The notes under the pieces are model-generated. The model ran no database searches and had not been told where the DNA came from. It worked only from the letters and a program-made list of their open reading frames with translations. This document shows positions 43,009 through 52,500 of a stretch of DNA of 64,000 nucleotides, one piece after another; within the stretch, counting starts at the first letter, position 1, and the number at the start of each line of letters is the position of its first letter. The stretch is from Labrys monachus (GTDB lineage Bacteria; Pseudomonadota; Alphaproteobacteria; Rhizobiales; Labraceae): NCBI RefSeq assembly GCF_030814655.1, contig NZ_JAUSVK010000001.1, positions 565,043 to 629,042 of the forward strand, in the 5' to 3' direction. A program made the translations under genes and the position numbers.

Positions 43009-43634
43009 GGCGTGGCGTCCGGTTTGGCTTTCAGGAGATGGGCTTCGAGGGCCCCGACGACCTCCTCCAGCACGCTGTCATGCGCGACGTCCCGTGACAG
43101 GACCGTGACATCGGCGTGGGCATAGGTCGGATAGCGCAGCTCGATCAGCTTCCTCAGCGTCGCTTCGGGGTCCGCCGTCTGCAGGAGCGGCCGGGTCGGC
43201 TTGCGGCGCACGCGGCGCATCAGCACGTCGAGTTCGGCCTTGAGCCAGATCGAGATGCCGCGCTCGGCGATGAGGGCGCGGGTTTCCTCGTTCATGTAAG
43301 CGCCGCCGCCGGTGGCGAGCACGATCGGCCGGTCGCAGGCGAGCAGGCGGGCGATGACGCGCCGCTCCTTGTCGCGGAAGAAGGCCTCGCCGTCGCTGGC
43401 GAAGATCTCGGGAATGGACTTCTGCGCCGCTTCCTCGATTTCGGTGTCCGCATCGCGAAAGTCGAGGCCGAGCCGCATCGCCAGCCGTTTTCCCACGGCG
43501 CTCTTGCCTGCGCCCATCATGCCGACGAGCACGATGGAGCGTCCCGCCAGCGCGGCGGCCAGCTTCCTTTCGCGCTCGGCCGGAGCAAGGGATGTCGCCG
43601 CTTCGCCCATTTCGTCCTGCATCAACAAGGTCAT
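43005..43634 (-). CDS. aroK: shikimate kinase
   Basis: A 209-residue shikimate kinase. VLVGMMGAGKSAVGKRLAMRLG is the P-loop, DADTEIEE binds shikimate and magnesium, FFRDKERRVI and ATGGGAY follow, and RKPTRPLL is the lid region. It phosphorylates shikimate for chorismate synthesis. Start choice is uncertain: ATG 43634 is used, but an internal ATG at 43610 has a better AGGA spacing. It is the first gene of aroK-aroB-CBS transporter. Confidence 0.95.
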   Translation of the reverse strand: MTLLMQDEMGEAATSLAPAERERKLAAALAGRSIVLVGMMGAGKSAVGKRLAMRLGLDFRDADTEIEEAAQKSIPEIFASDGEAFFRDKERRVIARLLACDRPIVLATGGGAYMNEETRALIAERGISIWLKAELDVLMRRVRRKPTRPLLQTADPEATLRKLIELRYPTYAHADVTVLSRDVAHDSVLEEVVGALEAHLLKAKPDATP

Positions 43635-43919
43635 CGCTCTATTGAACCGGAGAGCCCGCCGCGCGCAAGACCCCCGCAGCGGGCCGGACGCCCCTTCGCG
43701 CGAGGCCGACGCCGCGCAGCGCCGCCCCGCGACGGCCTCGCGGGGCGGATTGCCCGAAGCGGCGACATGCGGCAAGATATTGAAAGTCAACCGGATTTCC
43801 TTCGCATGCTCCGATCTGCGGGGCGCCGGCGAAATCGAACCCGCCCGGCGTGCGGCGTGACACGTTTCCTTCATGCTTTCGCATCAGGCTCCCCATTTTC
43901 GTTGGTCCGAGGTTCCGCG

Positions 43920-44063
43920 ATGCCAAGCCTCACCCGCTTCCTGATCGTCCTCGCCGTGATCGGCCTCGTCCTTTTCGGCCTCGTCTATGCGCTGGGGACC
44001 TATGTCAGGCCGGCGACGCGGCCGATGAGCGTCGACGTGCCGCTGACGAGGCTCGGGCGATGA
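43920..44063 (+). CDS. 47-aa single-span membrane protein, conserved beside xerD
   Basis: A 47-residue frame: basic start (MPSLTRF), one hydrophobic helix (LIVLAVIGLVLFGLVYALG), then a short hydrophilic tail with VRPATRPMSVDVPLTRL. GAGG seven bases upstream supports ATG 43920. Small proteins with this layout are found ahead of xerD in many Rhizobiales, which argues that it is real. Function is unknown. It is divergent from aroK and 79 bases upstream of the FUSC gene. Confidence 0.65.
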   Translation: MPSLTRFLIVLAVIGLVLFGLVYALGTYVRPATRPMSVDVPLTRLGR

Positions 44064-44142
44064 CGGCGGGCGCGGGATGGGCGGGGTTGGGGCATGACGA
44101 AAATTCGAGGGCAGCGCGGTTCCAATTCGCACGGCGGATGTT

Positions 44143-46209
44143 ATGGGCATGATGATGCCTGACCGGATATCCCTCCGCCTGCGCGCCGCGGCTCTGGCCC
44201 CGCGCGTCTCGATGCCGCCCCGGGCGGACTGGATCTTCGCCCTGCGCAGCACCGCGGCGGGGCTGGTGGCGCTGGCGATCGCGCAGGCTCTCGGCCTGGA
44301 GCAGCCGCAATGGGCGATGATGACGGTGTTCATCGTCAGCCAGCCGGTGGCGGGCATGGTGCTCGCCAAGGGCCTGTTCCGCCTGGGCGGAACCCTGGCC
44401 GGGGCGCTCGCCTCCATTGCCATGGTCAAGCTGACCGGCGCTTTCCATCCGGCCTTCGTGGCGACGCTGGCGATCTGGATCGCGATGTGCACCTATGTCG
44501 CCTCGATCCTGCGCAATCCGGAATCCTACGGCGCCGTGCTGGCGGGCTATACCGTCGCGATCATCGGCCTGCCGGCCTATGACAATGCCGCCTTGGTGAC
44601 CGATCTCGCCACGGCCCGCTGCATCGAGATCATGCTCGGCATCGCCTGCGCGGGCATCGCCAGCCGGCTGTTCCTGCCGCAGCTCGCGCGCGACCTCCTC
44701 GTCGAGCGCGTCGGCGCGGGGCTGCGCGACATCGCGCGCTATGCCAGCGGCGCCATGAAGGGCACGCCGGCGGCGGATCTGGACATGGCCTATCAGCGGC
44801 TGATCGTCGATATCGAGGCCCTCGCGGCGATGCGCGCCTATGCGCGGCTGGAGGCGCCCGGCCTCGTCACCCACGGGCGCATGGCCCGGCACACCATCGG
44901 CCACATGCTCTCCTCGATTTCCGCCATCCACACCCTCCTGGCCCATGCCAGCGCGCCGGACAGCACCTGGCGCCCGCTGCTGGGACGGATCGCCGCCATG
45001 CTCGACGAGATGGTGCAGCGCCCCTGGCAGACCGAGGACGTCCGTCCCTGGCTGCGGCGGATCGAGGCGGCGGCGGCGGAGGCGCAGGCCATGCGCGAGG
45101 CTCCGGTGCCGGCGCACGAGGACCGGGTGGGCGCCGCCGCGCGCCTGACCTTGCTGGTCGAGTTCCTGGCCGCCGTCAAGGCCGTCCTCCACGGGCTCGC
45201 CGCCCTCCGGCTGCGCGCGCCCGATCCCCAGCGGGACTGGCGGCCGCCGGCCCTCCTGATCGACCGCGACAAGAGCGGCGCGCTCATCAACGCCACCCGC
45301 GCCGCGATCGCCACGGCCATCGTCACCGCCTATTGGATCGCCACGCGCTGGGCCGATCTCGGCGGCGCCGCCGTCATGGTCTCGGTGGTGTCGAGCCTGT
45401 TCGCCACCATGCCGAACCCGATGCGCTCGGCCTTCGACTATTTCAAGGGCGGGGTGATCTCCATCCTGCCGGCCTTCGTCGTCGGGCAGCTCGTGCTGCC
45501 CGCCCTGCCGGGCTTCGGCTGGGTGCTGGCGGCGGTGACGCCCGTGCTGGTGCCCGCCGCCCTGATGATGGCCAATCCGCGCTTCTCGAGCATCGCGACG
45601 TCGGTGGTCATCAATTTCCTGCTCTTCGTCAATCCGCACCAGCCGATGGTCGCGGCGCCGGGGCTGTTCGTCAACGCCGTCGCGGCGGTGCTCGGGGGCA
45701 TCCTGCTCAGCCTGCTCGTCTTCATGGTGGTGTTGCCCCCGCGGCCGGAGCGCGTCATCGAGCGGGTGGTCGAGGCCTTTCGCGCCGACCTGACGCGACT
45801 GTGCCTGCATGATCGCCTGCCCAAGGCCTCGGCCTTCGAGAGCCTCGCCTATGACCGCATCAACCAGCTGATGGCGCCGCTCGAGCGGGTCGGCGGCGCG
45901 AGCCAATACACGCTCGACGGCAGCCTGGCGGCGGTGAGCATGGGGCTGGAGATCCTGCGCCTGCGCCGCCTCGCGGCCGCCGGCGAGCTGTCGCACCGCC
46001 ACGCCGGCAGCGTCACCACCGCCCTGGGACAGCTCGCCCATCTCCTGATGATGCGCGGCCCGCATGCCAAGGCCCTGCGCGACATGATCCTCGCCCTTCG
46101 GACGCTGTCGGCAGGCATGGCCGACGGACATGCCTCGGGCCATCTGCAGGCCGCGGCTTCCCTGCGGGTGATCGCGGCGGTGCTGGAAGACCACCCCCTC
46201 TATTTCTGA
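44143..46209 (+). CDS. FUSC family membrane protein (putative aromatic/fusaric acid-type exporter)
   Basis: A 688-residue protein with two blocks of transmembrane helices (about residues 30-180 and 385-530) separated by a cytoplasmic helical region (about 185-330), the usual FUSC/AaeB layout. LRSTAAGLVALAIAQALGLEQPQWAMMTVFIVSQPVAGMVLAKGLFRLGGTLAGA is the family's opening. The C-terminal ~140 residues are again cytoplasmic. Members export aromatic acids or related toxic compounds, usually with a membrane fusion protein, which is not encoded here. It is inserted between the small xerD-linked protein and xerD. Confidence 0.88.
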   Translation: MGMMMPDRISLRLRAAALAPRVSMPPRADWIFALRSTAAGLVALAIAQALGLEQPQWAMMTVFIVSQPVAGMVLAKGLFRLGGTLAGALASIAMVKLTGAFHPAFVATLAIWIAMCTYVASILRNPESYGAVLAGYTVAIIGLPAYDNAALVTDLATARCIEIMLGIACAGIASRLFLPQLARDLLVERVGAGLRDIARYASGAMKGTPAADLDMAYQRLIVDIEALAAMRAYARLEAPGLVTHGRMARHTIGHMLSSISAIHTLLAHASAPDSTWRPLLGRIAAMLDEMVQRPWQTEDVRPWLRRIEAAAAEAQAMREAPVPAHEDRVGAAARLTLLVEFLAAVKAVLHGLAALRLRAPDPQRDWRPPALLIDRDKSGALINATRAAIATAIVTAYWIATRWADLGGAAVMVSVVSSLFATMPNPMRSAFDYFKGGVISILPAFVVGQLVLPALPGFGWVLAAVTPVLVPAALMMANPRFSSIATSVVINFLLFVNPHQPMVAAPGLFVNAVAAVLGGILLSLLVFMVVLPPRPERVIERVVEAFRADLTRLCLHDRLPKASAFESLAYDRINQLMAPLERVGGASQYTLDGSLAAVSMGLEILRLRRLAAAGELSHRHAGSVTTALGQLAHLLMMRGPHAKALRDMILALRTLSAGMADGHASGHLQAAASLRVIAAVLEDHPLYF

Positions 46210-46279
46210 GGACGGTCCCGCGATGGCCGCCGCCGGGCCTGTTTTCCGCCCGTTAACCCCCTCGGACTAGGCTGCCGCC

Positions 46280-47218
46280 ATGCCGAAGCCCCCGAGCGAC
46301 GCCCGCCTGATCGACGCCTTCCTCGACATGGTCTCCGCCGAACGCGGCGGCGCCGAGAACACGCTCGAGGCCTATCGCCGCGACCTCACCGACTGGCACG
46401 ATTTCCTCGCCGGCCGCGGCAGCTCGATCGCGGCCGCGACGGCCGAGGAGGCGCGCGGCCATCTCGCCGCCCTCTCGGAGCTCGGCTTCAAGGCGACGAC
46501 GATGGCGCGGCACCTGTCGGCGATCCGCCAGCTGCACAAGTTCCTCTATGCCGAAGGCTATCGCAGCGACGATCCGACCTCGGTGCTGGACGGGCCGAAG
46601 CGCGGGCGCACCCTGCCGAAGGTGCTGAGCGTCGAGGAGGTCGACCGCCTGCTCGGCGCCGCGGCCGAAGGCATCGGCGACGCCGGGCGCTCCGTGCTCG
46701 AAAGGCTGCGGGCGGCCCGGATGAGCGCGCTGCTCGAGACGCTCTACGCGTCGGGGCTGCGGGTGTCGGAGCTGGTCGCCCTGCGGCGGGGCGCGGCCCG
46801 GCCCGACCTCGCCATGCTGTCGGTGGTCGGCAAGGGCTCGAAGGAGCGGCTGGTGCCGCTGACGGAGGCGGCACGGCGGGCGATGCGGGTCTGGCTCGAC
46901 CTCCTCGCCGAGGCCGGCCGCGACAAGGCCTCACCCTGGCTGTTTCCCTCCTTCGGGCAGAGCGGGCATCTCAGCCGCCAGCATTTCGCCCGCGACCTGA
47001 AGCTGCTCGCCGCCGCCGCCGGCATCCGGGCGGACCGCATCAGCCCGCATGTGCTGCGCCATGCCTTTGCGAGCCATCTCCTGCAGAACGGCGCGGACCT
47101 GCGCTCGGTGCAGATGATGCTCGGCCATGCCGACATCGCCACGACGCAGATCTACACCCATGTGCTGGACGAGCGCATGAAGGCGATGGTGCGCGACCTG
47201 CATCCGCTCGGCGATTGA
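46280..47218 (+). CDS. xerD: site-specific tyrosine recombinase XerD
   Basis: A 312-residue XerC/D recombinase. The N-terminal SAM-like core-binding domain (FLDMVSAERGGAENTLEAYRRDL and HLSAIRQLHKFLYAEG) is followed by the catalytic domain with Arg in YASGLRVSELVAL, Lys in GKGSKERLVPL, HxLR in SPHVLRHAFASHLL, His in LGHADIATTQIYTHV and the nucleophile Tyr in the last motif. It resolves chromosome dimers at dif. Housekeeping context (aroK/aroB divergent) and sequence indicate XerD, not an island integrase. Confidence 0.92.
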   Translation: MPKPPSDARLIDAFLDMVSAERGGAENTLEAYRRDLTDWHDFLAGRGSSIAAATAEEARGHLAALSELGFKATTMARHLSAIRQLHKFLYAEGYRSDDPTSVLDGPKRGRTLPKVLSVEEVDRLLGAAAEGIGDAGRSVLERLRAARMSALLETLYASGLRVSELVALRRGAARPDLAMLSVVGKGSKERLVPLTEAARRAMRVWLDLLAEAGRDKASPWLFPSFGQSGHLSRQHFARDLKLLAAAAGIRADRISPHVLRHAFASHLLQNGADLRSVQMMLGHADIATTQIYTHVLDERMKAMVRDLHPLGD

Positions 47219-47276
47219 TGCGGCGCCACGTTCCATCAACGCGTTGCGAGACGGCGGCCTCTCCGTCCCTGCCGCG

Positions 47277-47436
47277 ACGCCGATGTCCCCTCGCCCCGCG
47301 GAGCGGGGAGAGGATAGAGGAGAGGGGCAGCACCGAGGCCGGACCGTAATGATCGGCCGAGACATCTGCCGCATCTCGGTTGCGCAGCCCCTCATCCTTA
47401 CCTTCTCCCCGCCAGCGGGGAGAAGGGGCGGCCGGC
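47277..47436. repeat. palindromic intergenic repeat pair
   Basis: CCCCTCGCCCCGCGGAGCGGGGAGAGG (near 47283-47311) and, reversed, CCCCTCATCCTTACCTTCTCCCCGCCAGCGGGGAGAAGG (about 47390-47428), each with a strong CCCCGC/GCGGGG hairpin. They share the CCCTCATCC...CTTCTCCC signature of the element at 33.0 kb. They fill the space between the convergent xerD and DUF2778 genes. Confidence 0.6.
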
Positions 47437-47475
47437 GTCGAGTTCCATTACCGCGCCGCGAGCGCTGGCGGGCGC

Positions 47476-48699
47476 TCAGCCGCCGGTCATATGCGGCACC
47501 ACCACCAGGTGGGAGACCTCGCCGTTCAGATAGGCCTGCAGGAAGCGGGGATAGTGCTTGAAGGACACGCAGCCATTGGAGGCGCCCTGCGGGCCGAGCA
47601 TGTAGCTGTGGGCGAGAATGCCGTCGCGGCCATACATGCTGCCATTGCCGACGGGGGTGAGCCTGAGCGCCTGCACGCCGTGGAAGAGCTGCCGGCGCAG
47701 GGAGAGTTCGTAGACATTGGGCGGCGTCGCCCCGCGGTTCTTCTGGGTGACCAGGCGGGGATTGTCGAAGCTGCTGCCCAGGCCGGAATGGGCCTCGAGC
47801 CGCTCGCCGTTCGGCAGATAGACGGTGTGCGCGGCGATGTCGTAATAGGCGGTGCGGTTGCCCAGGCTCGGCGCCCAGTTCGGCTTGGCGGGCGGCGCGG
47901 GCGCGTCGTCCGGCTGCGCATAGGCGAGCACGCTTTCGGTCGGCGGCTTCAAGGCATCGAAGAGCCTGGGAATGAGGCCGCGGTCGTCGCGCGGGGGAGC
48001 GCCGATGCTGGCCATGGCGGCCTCGGCCTTGGCGCGCTCGTCGCCGCCGCGGGAGAAGGACCGCGTCGAGCCGTGCCGGGATCCGGTGTCGGTGAGGACG
48101 GCGGCGTGGACCGGCGGCAGCGGAAGGCTGTCCGCCGATGCGACGACCTCGCGCCTCGGCGGGAGGGGGATCGGCAGCGCCGGCGCGGGCGCTGCGGCCG
48201 GGACGATGGCGGCGGCCGTTGCAGCCGGCGCGGTTGCCGCGGCCGGCGCTGGGTCGGGGAGCGTCGCGACCTGCGCATGGATCTCGACCGGGGCGAGGAT
48301 GGCGGGCGTCGGCTCGTCGTTGGCCGCCACGACGGAAGCCGCCGCGAGCGCCGGCGTCGGCGCGGATCGCGCGTCGCTGGCCGCGAGGTTCTGGGGCGCC
48401 GGCGGCTTTTCGGCCGCGATCTCGCGTCCGAGTTCCGCCACGCTCTCCTGCATCCGGCGCCGGGCGGCCAAGGCGAGCGCCTTCTGGGCGGACAAGTCCT
48501 GCGTGCGGATATCGGGGACCGAGCCGAGAGAAGACGCCGCCAGGGAGCCGATCGCCGTCGCCGCCACCACCAGGCCGGAGGCAACGGTACCGGAACCGAG
48601 GAGGACCGCAGCGAAAACGACCAGACGAGACTTGCCGCGCCGCAAGGTTCTACTGTCGAAGGAAGCGGTGTTGCTCGATAGGGTGGTCGTATACGTCAT
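47476..48699 (-). CDS. DUF2778 (L,D-transpeptidase-like, Tlde1-type) cell-envelope protein
   Basis: A 407-residue protein. Residues 22-55 are a membrane anchor (RLVVFAAVLLGSGTVASGLVVAA). About 200 residues of Ala/Pro-rich low-complexity linker follow. The C-terminal ~130 residues are a DUF2778 domain: TAYYDIAAHTVYLPNGERLEAHSGLG, YELSLRRQLFHGVQALRLTP, ILAHSYMLGPQGASNGCVSFKHY. The His and Ser-x-Gly-Cys motif are those of L,D-transpeptidase-like catalysis. DUF2778 includes the Tlde1 type VI effectors, but a long anchored housekeeping form like this is standard in Rhizobiales and more likely remodels peptidoglycan. Confidence 0.82.
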   Translation of the reverse strand: MTYTTTLSSNTASFDSRTLRRGKSRLVVFAAVLLGSGTVASGLVVAATAIGSLAASSLGSVPDIRTQDLSAQKALALAARRRMQESVAELGREIAAEKPPAPQNLAASDARSAPTPALAAASVVAANDEPTPAILAPVEIHAQVATLPDPAPAAATAPAATAAAIVPAAAPAPALPIPLPPRREVVASADSLPLPPVHAAVLTDTGSRHGSTRSFSRGGDERAKAEAAMASIGAPPRDDRGLIPRLFDALKPPTESVLAYAQPDDAPAPPAKPNWAPSLGNRTAYYDIAAHTVYLPNGERLEAHSGLGSSFDNPRLVTQKNRGATPPNVYELSLRRQLFHGVQALRLTPVGNGSMYGRDGILAHSYMLGPQGASNGCVSFKHYPRFLQAYLNGEVSHLVVVPHMTGG

Positions 48700-48930
48700 T
48701 GTCCTCGTACTCAGACAGCCTGCGTCGGCCGATGAATGCCTGCTCTCCAGGCTCCGTCGCACCCGCCCGTGACCGATAGACTGACGAAAGTTGGTAACTA
48801 TTTCCTTTACGCCGTGTATAATCTTGGGAGACCCTTCTATCCGCGGCCTCCGGACCGGCATTTGCGGCACGGTGTTACCGGCGCTCCGCGGCGGATGGCG
48901 TCGCCGGAAAGCGGCCGGGGGCCTTTGATT

Positions 48931-49401
48931 TCAGACCGGCAGGCCCTGATCGGCCTTGACCTCTTCCATCACCGTATAGGTCCGCGTCTCGCGCACGCCC
49001 GCGAGGGTCCACAGCGCCTCGCCGAGAAAACGGCGATAGGCGGCCATGTCGGCGACGCGCACCTTGAGGAGATAGTCGAAGCCGCCGGCGACCATGTGGC
49101 ACTCGATTACGTCCGGTGTGCGGCGAACCGCGTCCGAAAATCGGTCGAAGACGTCCGGCGTCGTCTTGTCGAGGAGGACCTCGACGAAGACCAGGAAGGA
49201 ACGGCCGAGCTTGGCGGCGTCGAGCCGCGCGCCGAAGCCGGTGATGAAGCCCTCGCGCGTCAGCCGTTTGATCCGCTCGGTGGTCGCCGTCGGCGACAGG
49301 CCGATGCGCTCGGCGAGATCCACCGTTGCGAGCCGGCCGTCGGCCTGCAGCAGAGCGAGGATCCTGCGGTCGGTGCGATCGATCGGGGAGGGCGCGGTCA
49401 T
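48931..49401 (-). CDS. putR: Lrp/AsnC family regulator of proline catabolism
   Basis: A 156-residue feast/famine regulator: DRTDRRILALLQADGRLATVDLAERIGLSPTATTERIKRL is the DNA-binding half, and the RAM domain follows (FLVFVEVLLD; VIECHMVAGGFDYLLKVRV). ATG 49401 was chosen because upstream codons are not family-like. It is transcribed away from putA over a 167-base AT-rich spacer holding a 28-base inverted repeat, matching the known putR-putA pair of alphaproteobacteria, in which PutR activates putA with proline as coinducer. Symbol by context. Confidence 0.85.
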   Translation of the reverse strand: MTAPSPIDRTDRRILALLQADGRLATVDLAERIGLSPTATTERIKRLTREGFITGFGARLDAAKLGRSFLVFVEVLLDKTTPDVFDRFSDAVRRTPDVIECHMVAGGFDYLLKVRVADMAAYRRFLGEALWTLAGVRETRTYTVMEEVKADQGLPV

Positions 49402-49456
49402 GGGAAATCCTCGGTCTTGGGGCCGGCAGGCGGGCGGATGGAGGTCTCCGCCACTA

Positions 49457-49484
49457 TCACTATAAAATACATAAATCATAGTGA
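49457..49484. promoter_or_regulatory. putA/putR operator-like inverted repeat
   Basis: TCACTAT (49457-49463) and ATAGTGA (49478-49484) are exact inverted arms around an A/T-rich centre (AAAATACATAAATC). It is midway between the divergent putR and putA starts, a likely PutR binding site. Confidence 0.55.
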
Positions 49485-49568
49485 AAGGCGCTAAAAAATG
49501 GCAAAAATCACCGTCGAAAAACTAGGACATCGATGCCACATTGAGGTTCTCCTTCGAGGGATTCCCCC

Positions 49569-52500
49569 ATGTCCGCCCTGCCCAGCTTCCACGCTCCCTA
49601 TGCCGAGGACGACGGCGCCATCGTCTCCCGCCTCCTGGCCGATCCCGTCATCGACCAGGCCGGCGAGGCGCGCATCGACGCCGCCGCCACGCGCCTGATC
49701 GAGGCCATCCGCGCCAGCGCCGGCTCGATCGGCGGCATCGAGGATTTCCTGCGCGAATATTCGCTGTCGACCAAGGAAGGCCTCGCGCTGATGATCCTGG
49801 CCGAGGCGCTGCTGCGCGTGCCGGACAAGGAGACCGCCGATGCCCTCATCGAGGACAAGCTCGGCCAGGGCGACTGGCGCCATCGCGAGACCCGCTCGGA
49901 CGCCTTCCTGGTCTCCGCCTCGGCCTGGGCCCTCGGCATGACCGCCCGGGTGATCCACCCGGGGGAGACGCCGGAGGGCATCGTCGCCTCGCTCGCCAAG
50001 CGCATCGGCCTGCCGGCGGTCCGCACCGCCACGCGGCAGGCGATGAAGGTGCTGGGCTCGCATTTCGTGCTCGGGCAGACCATCGGCGAGGCGCTGAAGC
50101 GGTCGGCGTCGGGCGGGGCCCGCGGCTTTCGCTATTCCTTCGACATGCTGGGCGAGGGCGCCCGCACCGCCGAGGACGCCCGGCGCTATTTCAAGAGCTA
50201 TGCGGACGCGATCGACGCTATCGGCCGGGCGGCCGGCAACGAGCCCTTGCCCGCGCGGCCGGGCATCTCGGTGAAGCTCTCGGCGCTGCATCCGCGCTAC
50301 GAGGCCTTGAGCCGCGAGCGCGTGATGGCCGAGCTGGTGCCGCTGGTGCGCGACCTCGCCCGCAAGGCGCGGGGCTATGAGCTCAACTTCACCGTCGACG
50401 CCGAGGAGGCCGACCGTCTGGAATTGTCGCTGGAGGTGATCGCGGCCGTGCTCGCCGATCCCGCCCTCGAGGGCTGGACCGGCTTCGGCCTCGCCATCCA
50501 GGCCTATCAGAAGCGCGCCTTCGCGGTGATCGAGCATGTCGAGGCGCTGGCGAAGGCCCTGGGCCGGCAGCTGATGGTGCGCCTCGTCAAGGGCGCCTAT
50601 TGGGACACCGAGGTCAAGCGGGCGCAGGAGCGCGGCCTCGACGACTATCCGGTGTTCACCCGCAAGCCGGTGACCGATCTCAACTACATCCGCTGCGCCC
50701 GGCGCATGCTGGCGGCGCGTCCGCATCTCTACCCGCAATTCGCCACCCACAACGCCCTCAGCATCGCCACCATCATCGAGATCGCCGGCGGGGTGGACGG
50801 CTACGAGTTCCAGCGCCTGCACGGCATGGGCGACCTCGCCTACAAGGCGCTGATGAAGGAGCGCCCGGGCACGGCCTGCCGGGTCTATGCGCCGGTCGGC
50901 GGCCATGCCGATCTCCTCGCCTATCTGGTGCGGCGCCTCCTGGAGAACGGCGCGAATTCGAACTTCGTCTCCGTCGCCGCCGATCCGGCGGTGCCGGTGA
51001 GCGACCTCCTGCGCCGGCCGGCAGCCCAGATCGGCAGCGCCGCCCGGGCGCGGCACGCGCGCATCCCGCTGCCGAAGGCGCTGTACGGCGCCGAGCGCGC
51101 CAACTCGGCCGGGGTCGAGCTCGGCTCGCGGGAGGCCGTGGCCGCCCTCCAGGCCGACCTTGCGGCCGGCGCGAGGCCGGTGGCGGCGACGCCGCTCATC
51201 GGCGGCAGGCCGGCGGCAGGGCAGGCCCGGCCGGTCTGCGCCCCGGCCGACGGCACGACGGTGGTCGGCACCGTGGCGGAGGCGGACGAGGACGGCGCGC
51301 GGGCCGCCATGCAGGCGGCGGCCGAGGGCTTCCGGGCCTGGGACCGCAGCGACGTCGCGCGCCGGGCCGGCGCGCTGGAAAAGGCTGCCGATCTCCTGGA
51401 GCAGCGGCGCGGCCTTCTGCTCGCTTTGCTGCAGGCCGAGGCGGGCAAGACCATCGACGACGCCGTCGCGGAACTGCGCGAAGCCGTCGATTTCTGCCGC
51501 TATTACGCGGCGCAGGCGCGGCGGATCTTCGGGGCCGGCGAGGTCATGCCCGGCCCGACCGGCGAAGAGAACCGCCTCCTCCATCGCGGGCGCGGGGTGT
51601 TCGTGTGCATCAGCCCGTGGAATTTCCCGCTGGCGATCTTCCTCGGCCAGGTCGCGGCGGCGCTCGCCGCCGGCAACAGCGTCGTCGCCAAGCCGGCCGA
51701 GCAGACGCCGCTCATCGCCTATGAGGCGGTGAAGATCCTGATCGAGGCCGGCGTGCCCGGCTCGGCGCTGCAGTATGTGCCGGGCGACGGGCGCATCGGC
51801 GCGGGGCTGGTCGCCCATCCGGCGGTGGCCGGGGTTGCCTTCACCGGCTCGACCGAGACGGCCTGGGCGATCAACCGGGCGCTGGCGGCGCGCAACGGCG
51901 CCATCGTGCCGCTGATCGCCGAGACCGGCGGCATCAATGCGATGATCGTCGACGCCACGGCGCTCCCCGAGCAGGTGGCGGACGACGTCGTGGTTTCCGC
52001 CTTCCGCTCGGCCGGCCAGCGCTGCTCGGCGCTGCGCCTGCTCTGCGTGCAGGACGACGTCGCCGACAAGATCGTCACCATGATCAAGGGGGCGGCGCAG
52101 GAGCTCAAGCTCGGCGACCCCCGCGACCTCTCCGTCCAGATCGGCCCGGTGATCGATGCCGAGGCCAAGGCCGGGCTGGAAGCGCATATCGCCGCGATGG
52201 CCGGGACGGCGAAGATCCACCTCGCCACCCCGGCGCTCGATCAAGGCAGCTTCGTCGGCCCGCATATCCTGGAGATCGGCAAGGTCGGCGATCTCACCCG
52301 CGAGGTGTTCGGCCCGGTGCTGCATGTGGTGCGCTGGAAGGCCGGCGGCCTCGACGCCCTGCTCGACGCCATCGCCGCCAGCGGCTACGGCCTGACGCTC
52401 GGCGTGCACAGCCGCATCGATACGACGATCGAGACGGTGGCCGAGCGCATGCCGGCGGGCAATGTCTATGTGAACCGCAACATGATCGGCGCGGTGGTCG

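Noticed and set aside
46280-47218. XerD considered as the missing integrase of the restriction island
   Set aside because: Sequence, core-gene context and 23-kb distance mark it as the housekeeping recombinase.
47476-48699. DUF2778 protein read as a type VI secretion effector (Tlde1) with immunity gene
   Set aside because: It is anchored, has a long Ala/Pro linker, and has no neighbouring immunity, VgrG or other T6SS gene; a housekeeping cell-wall role is more likely.
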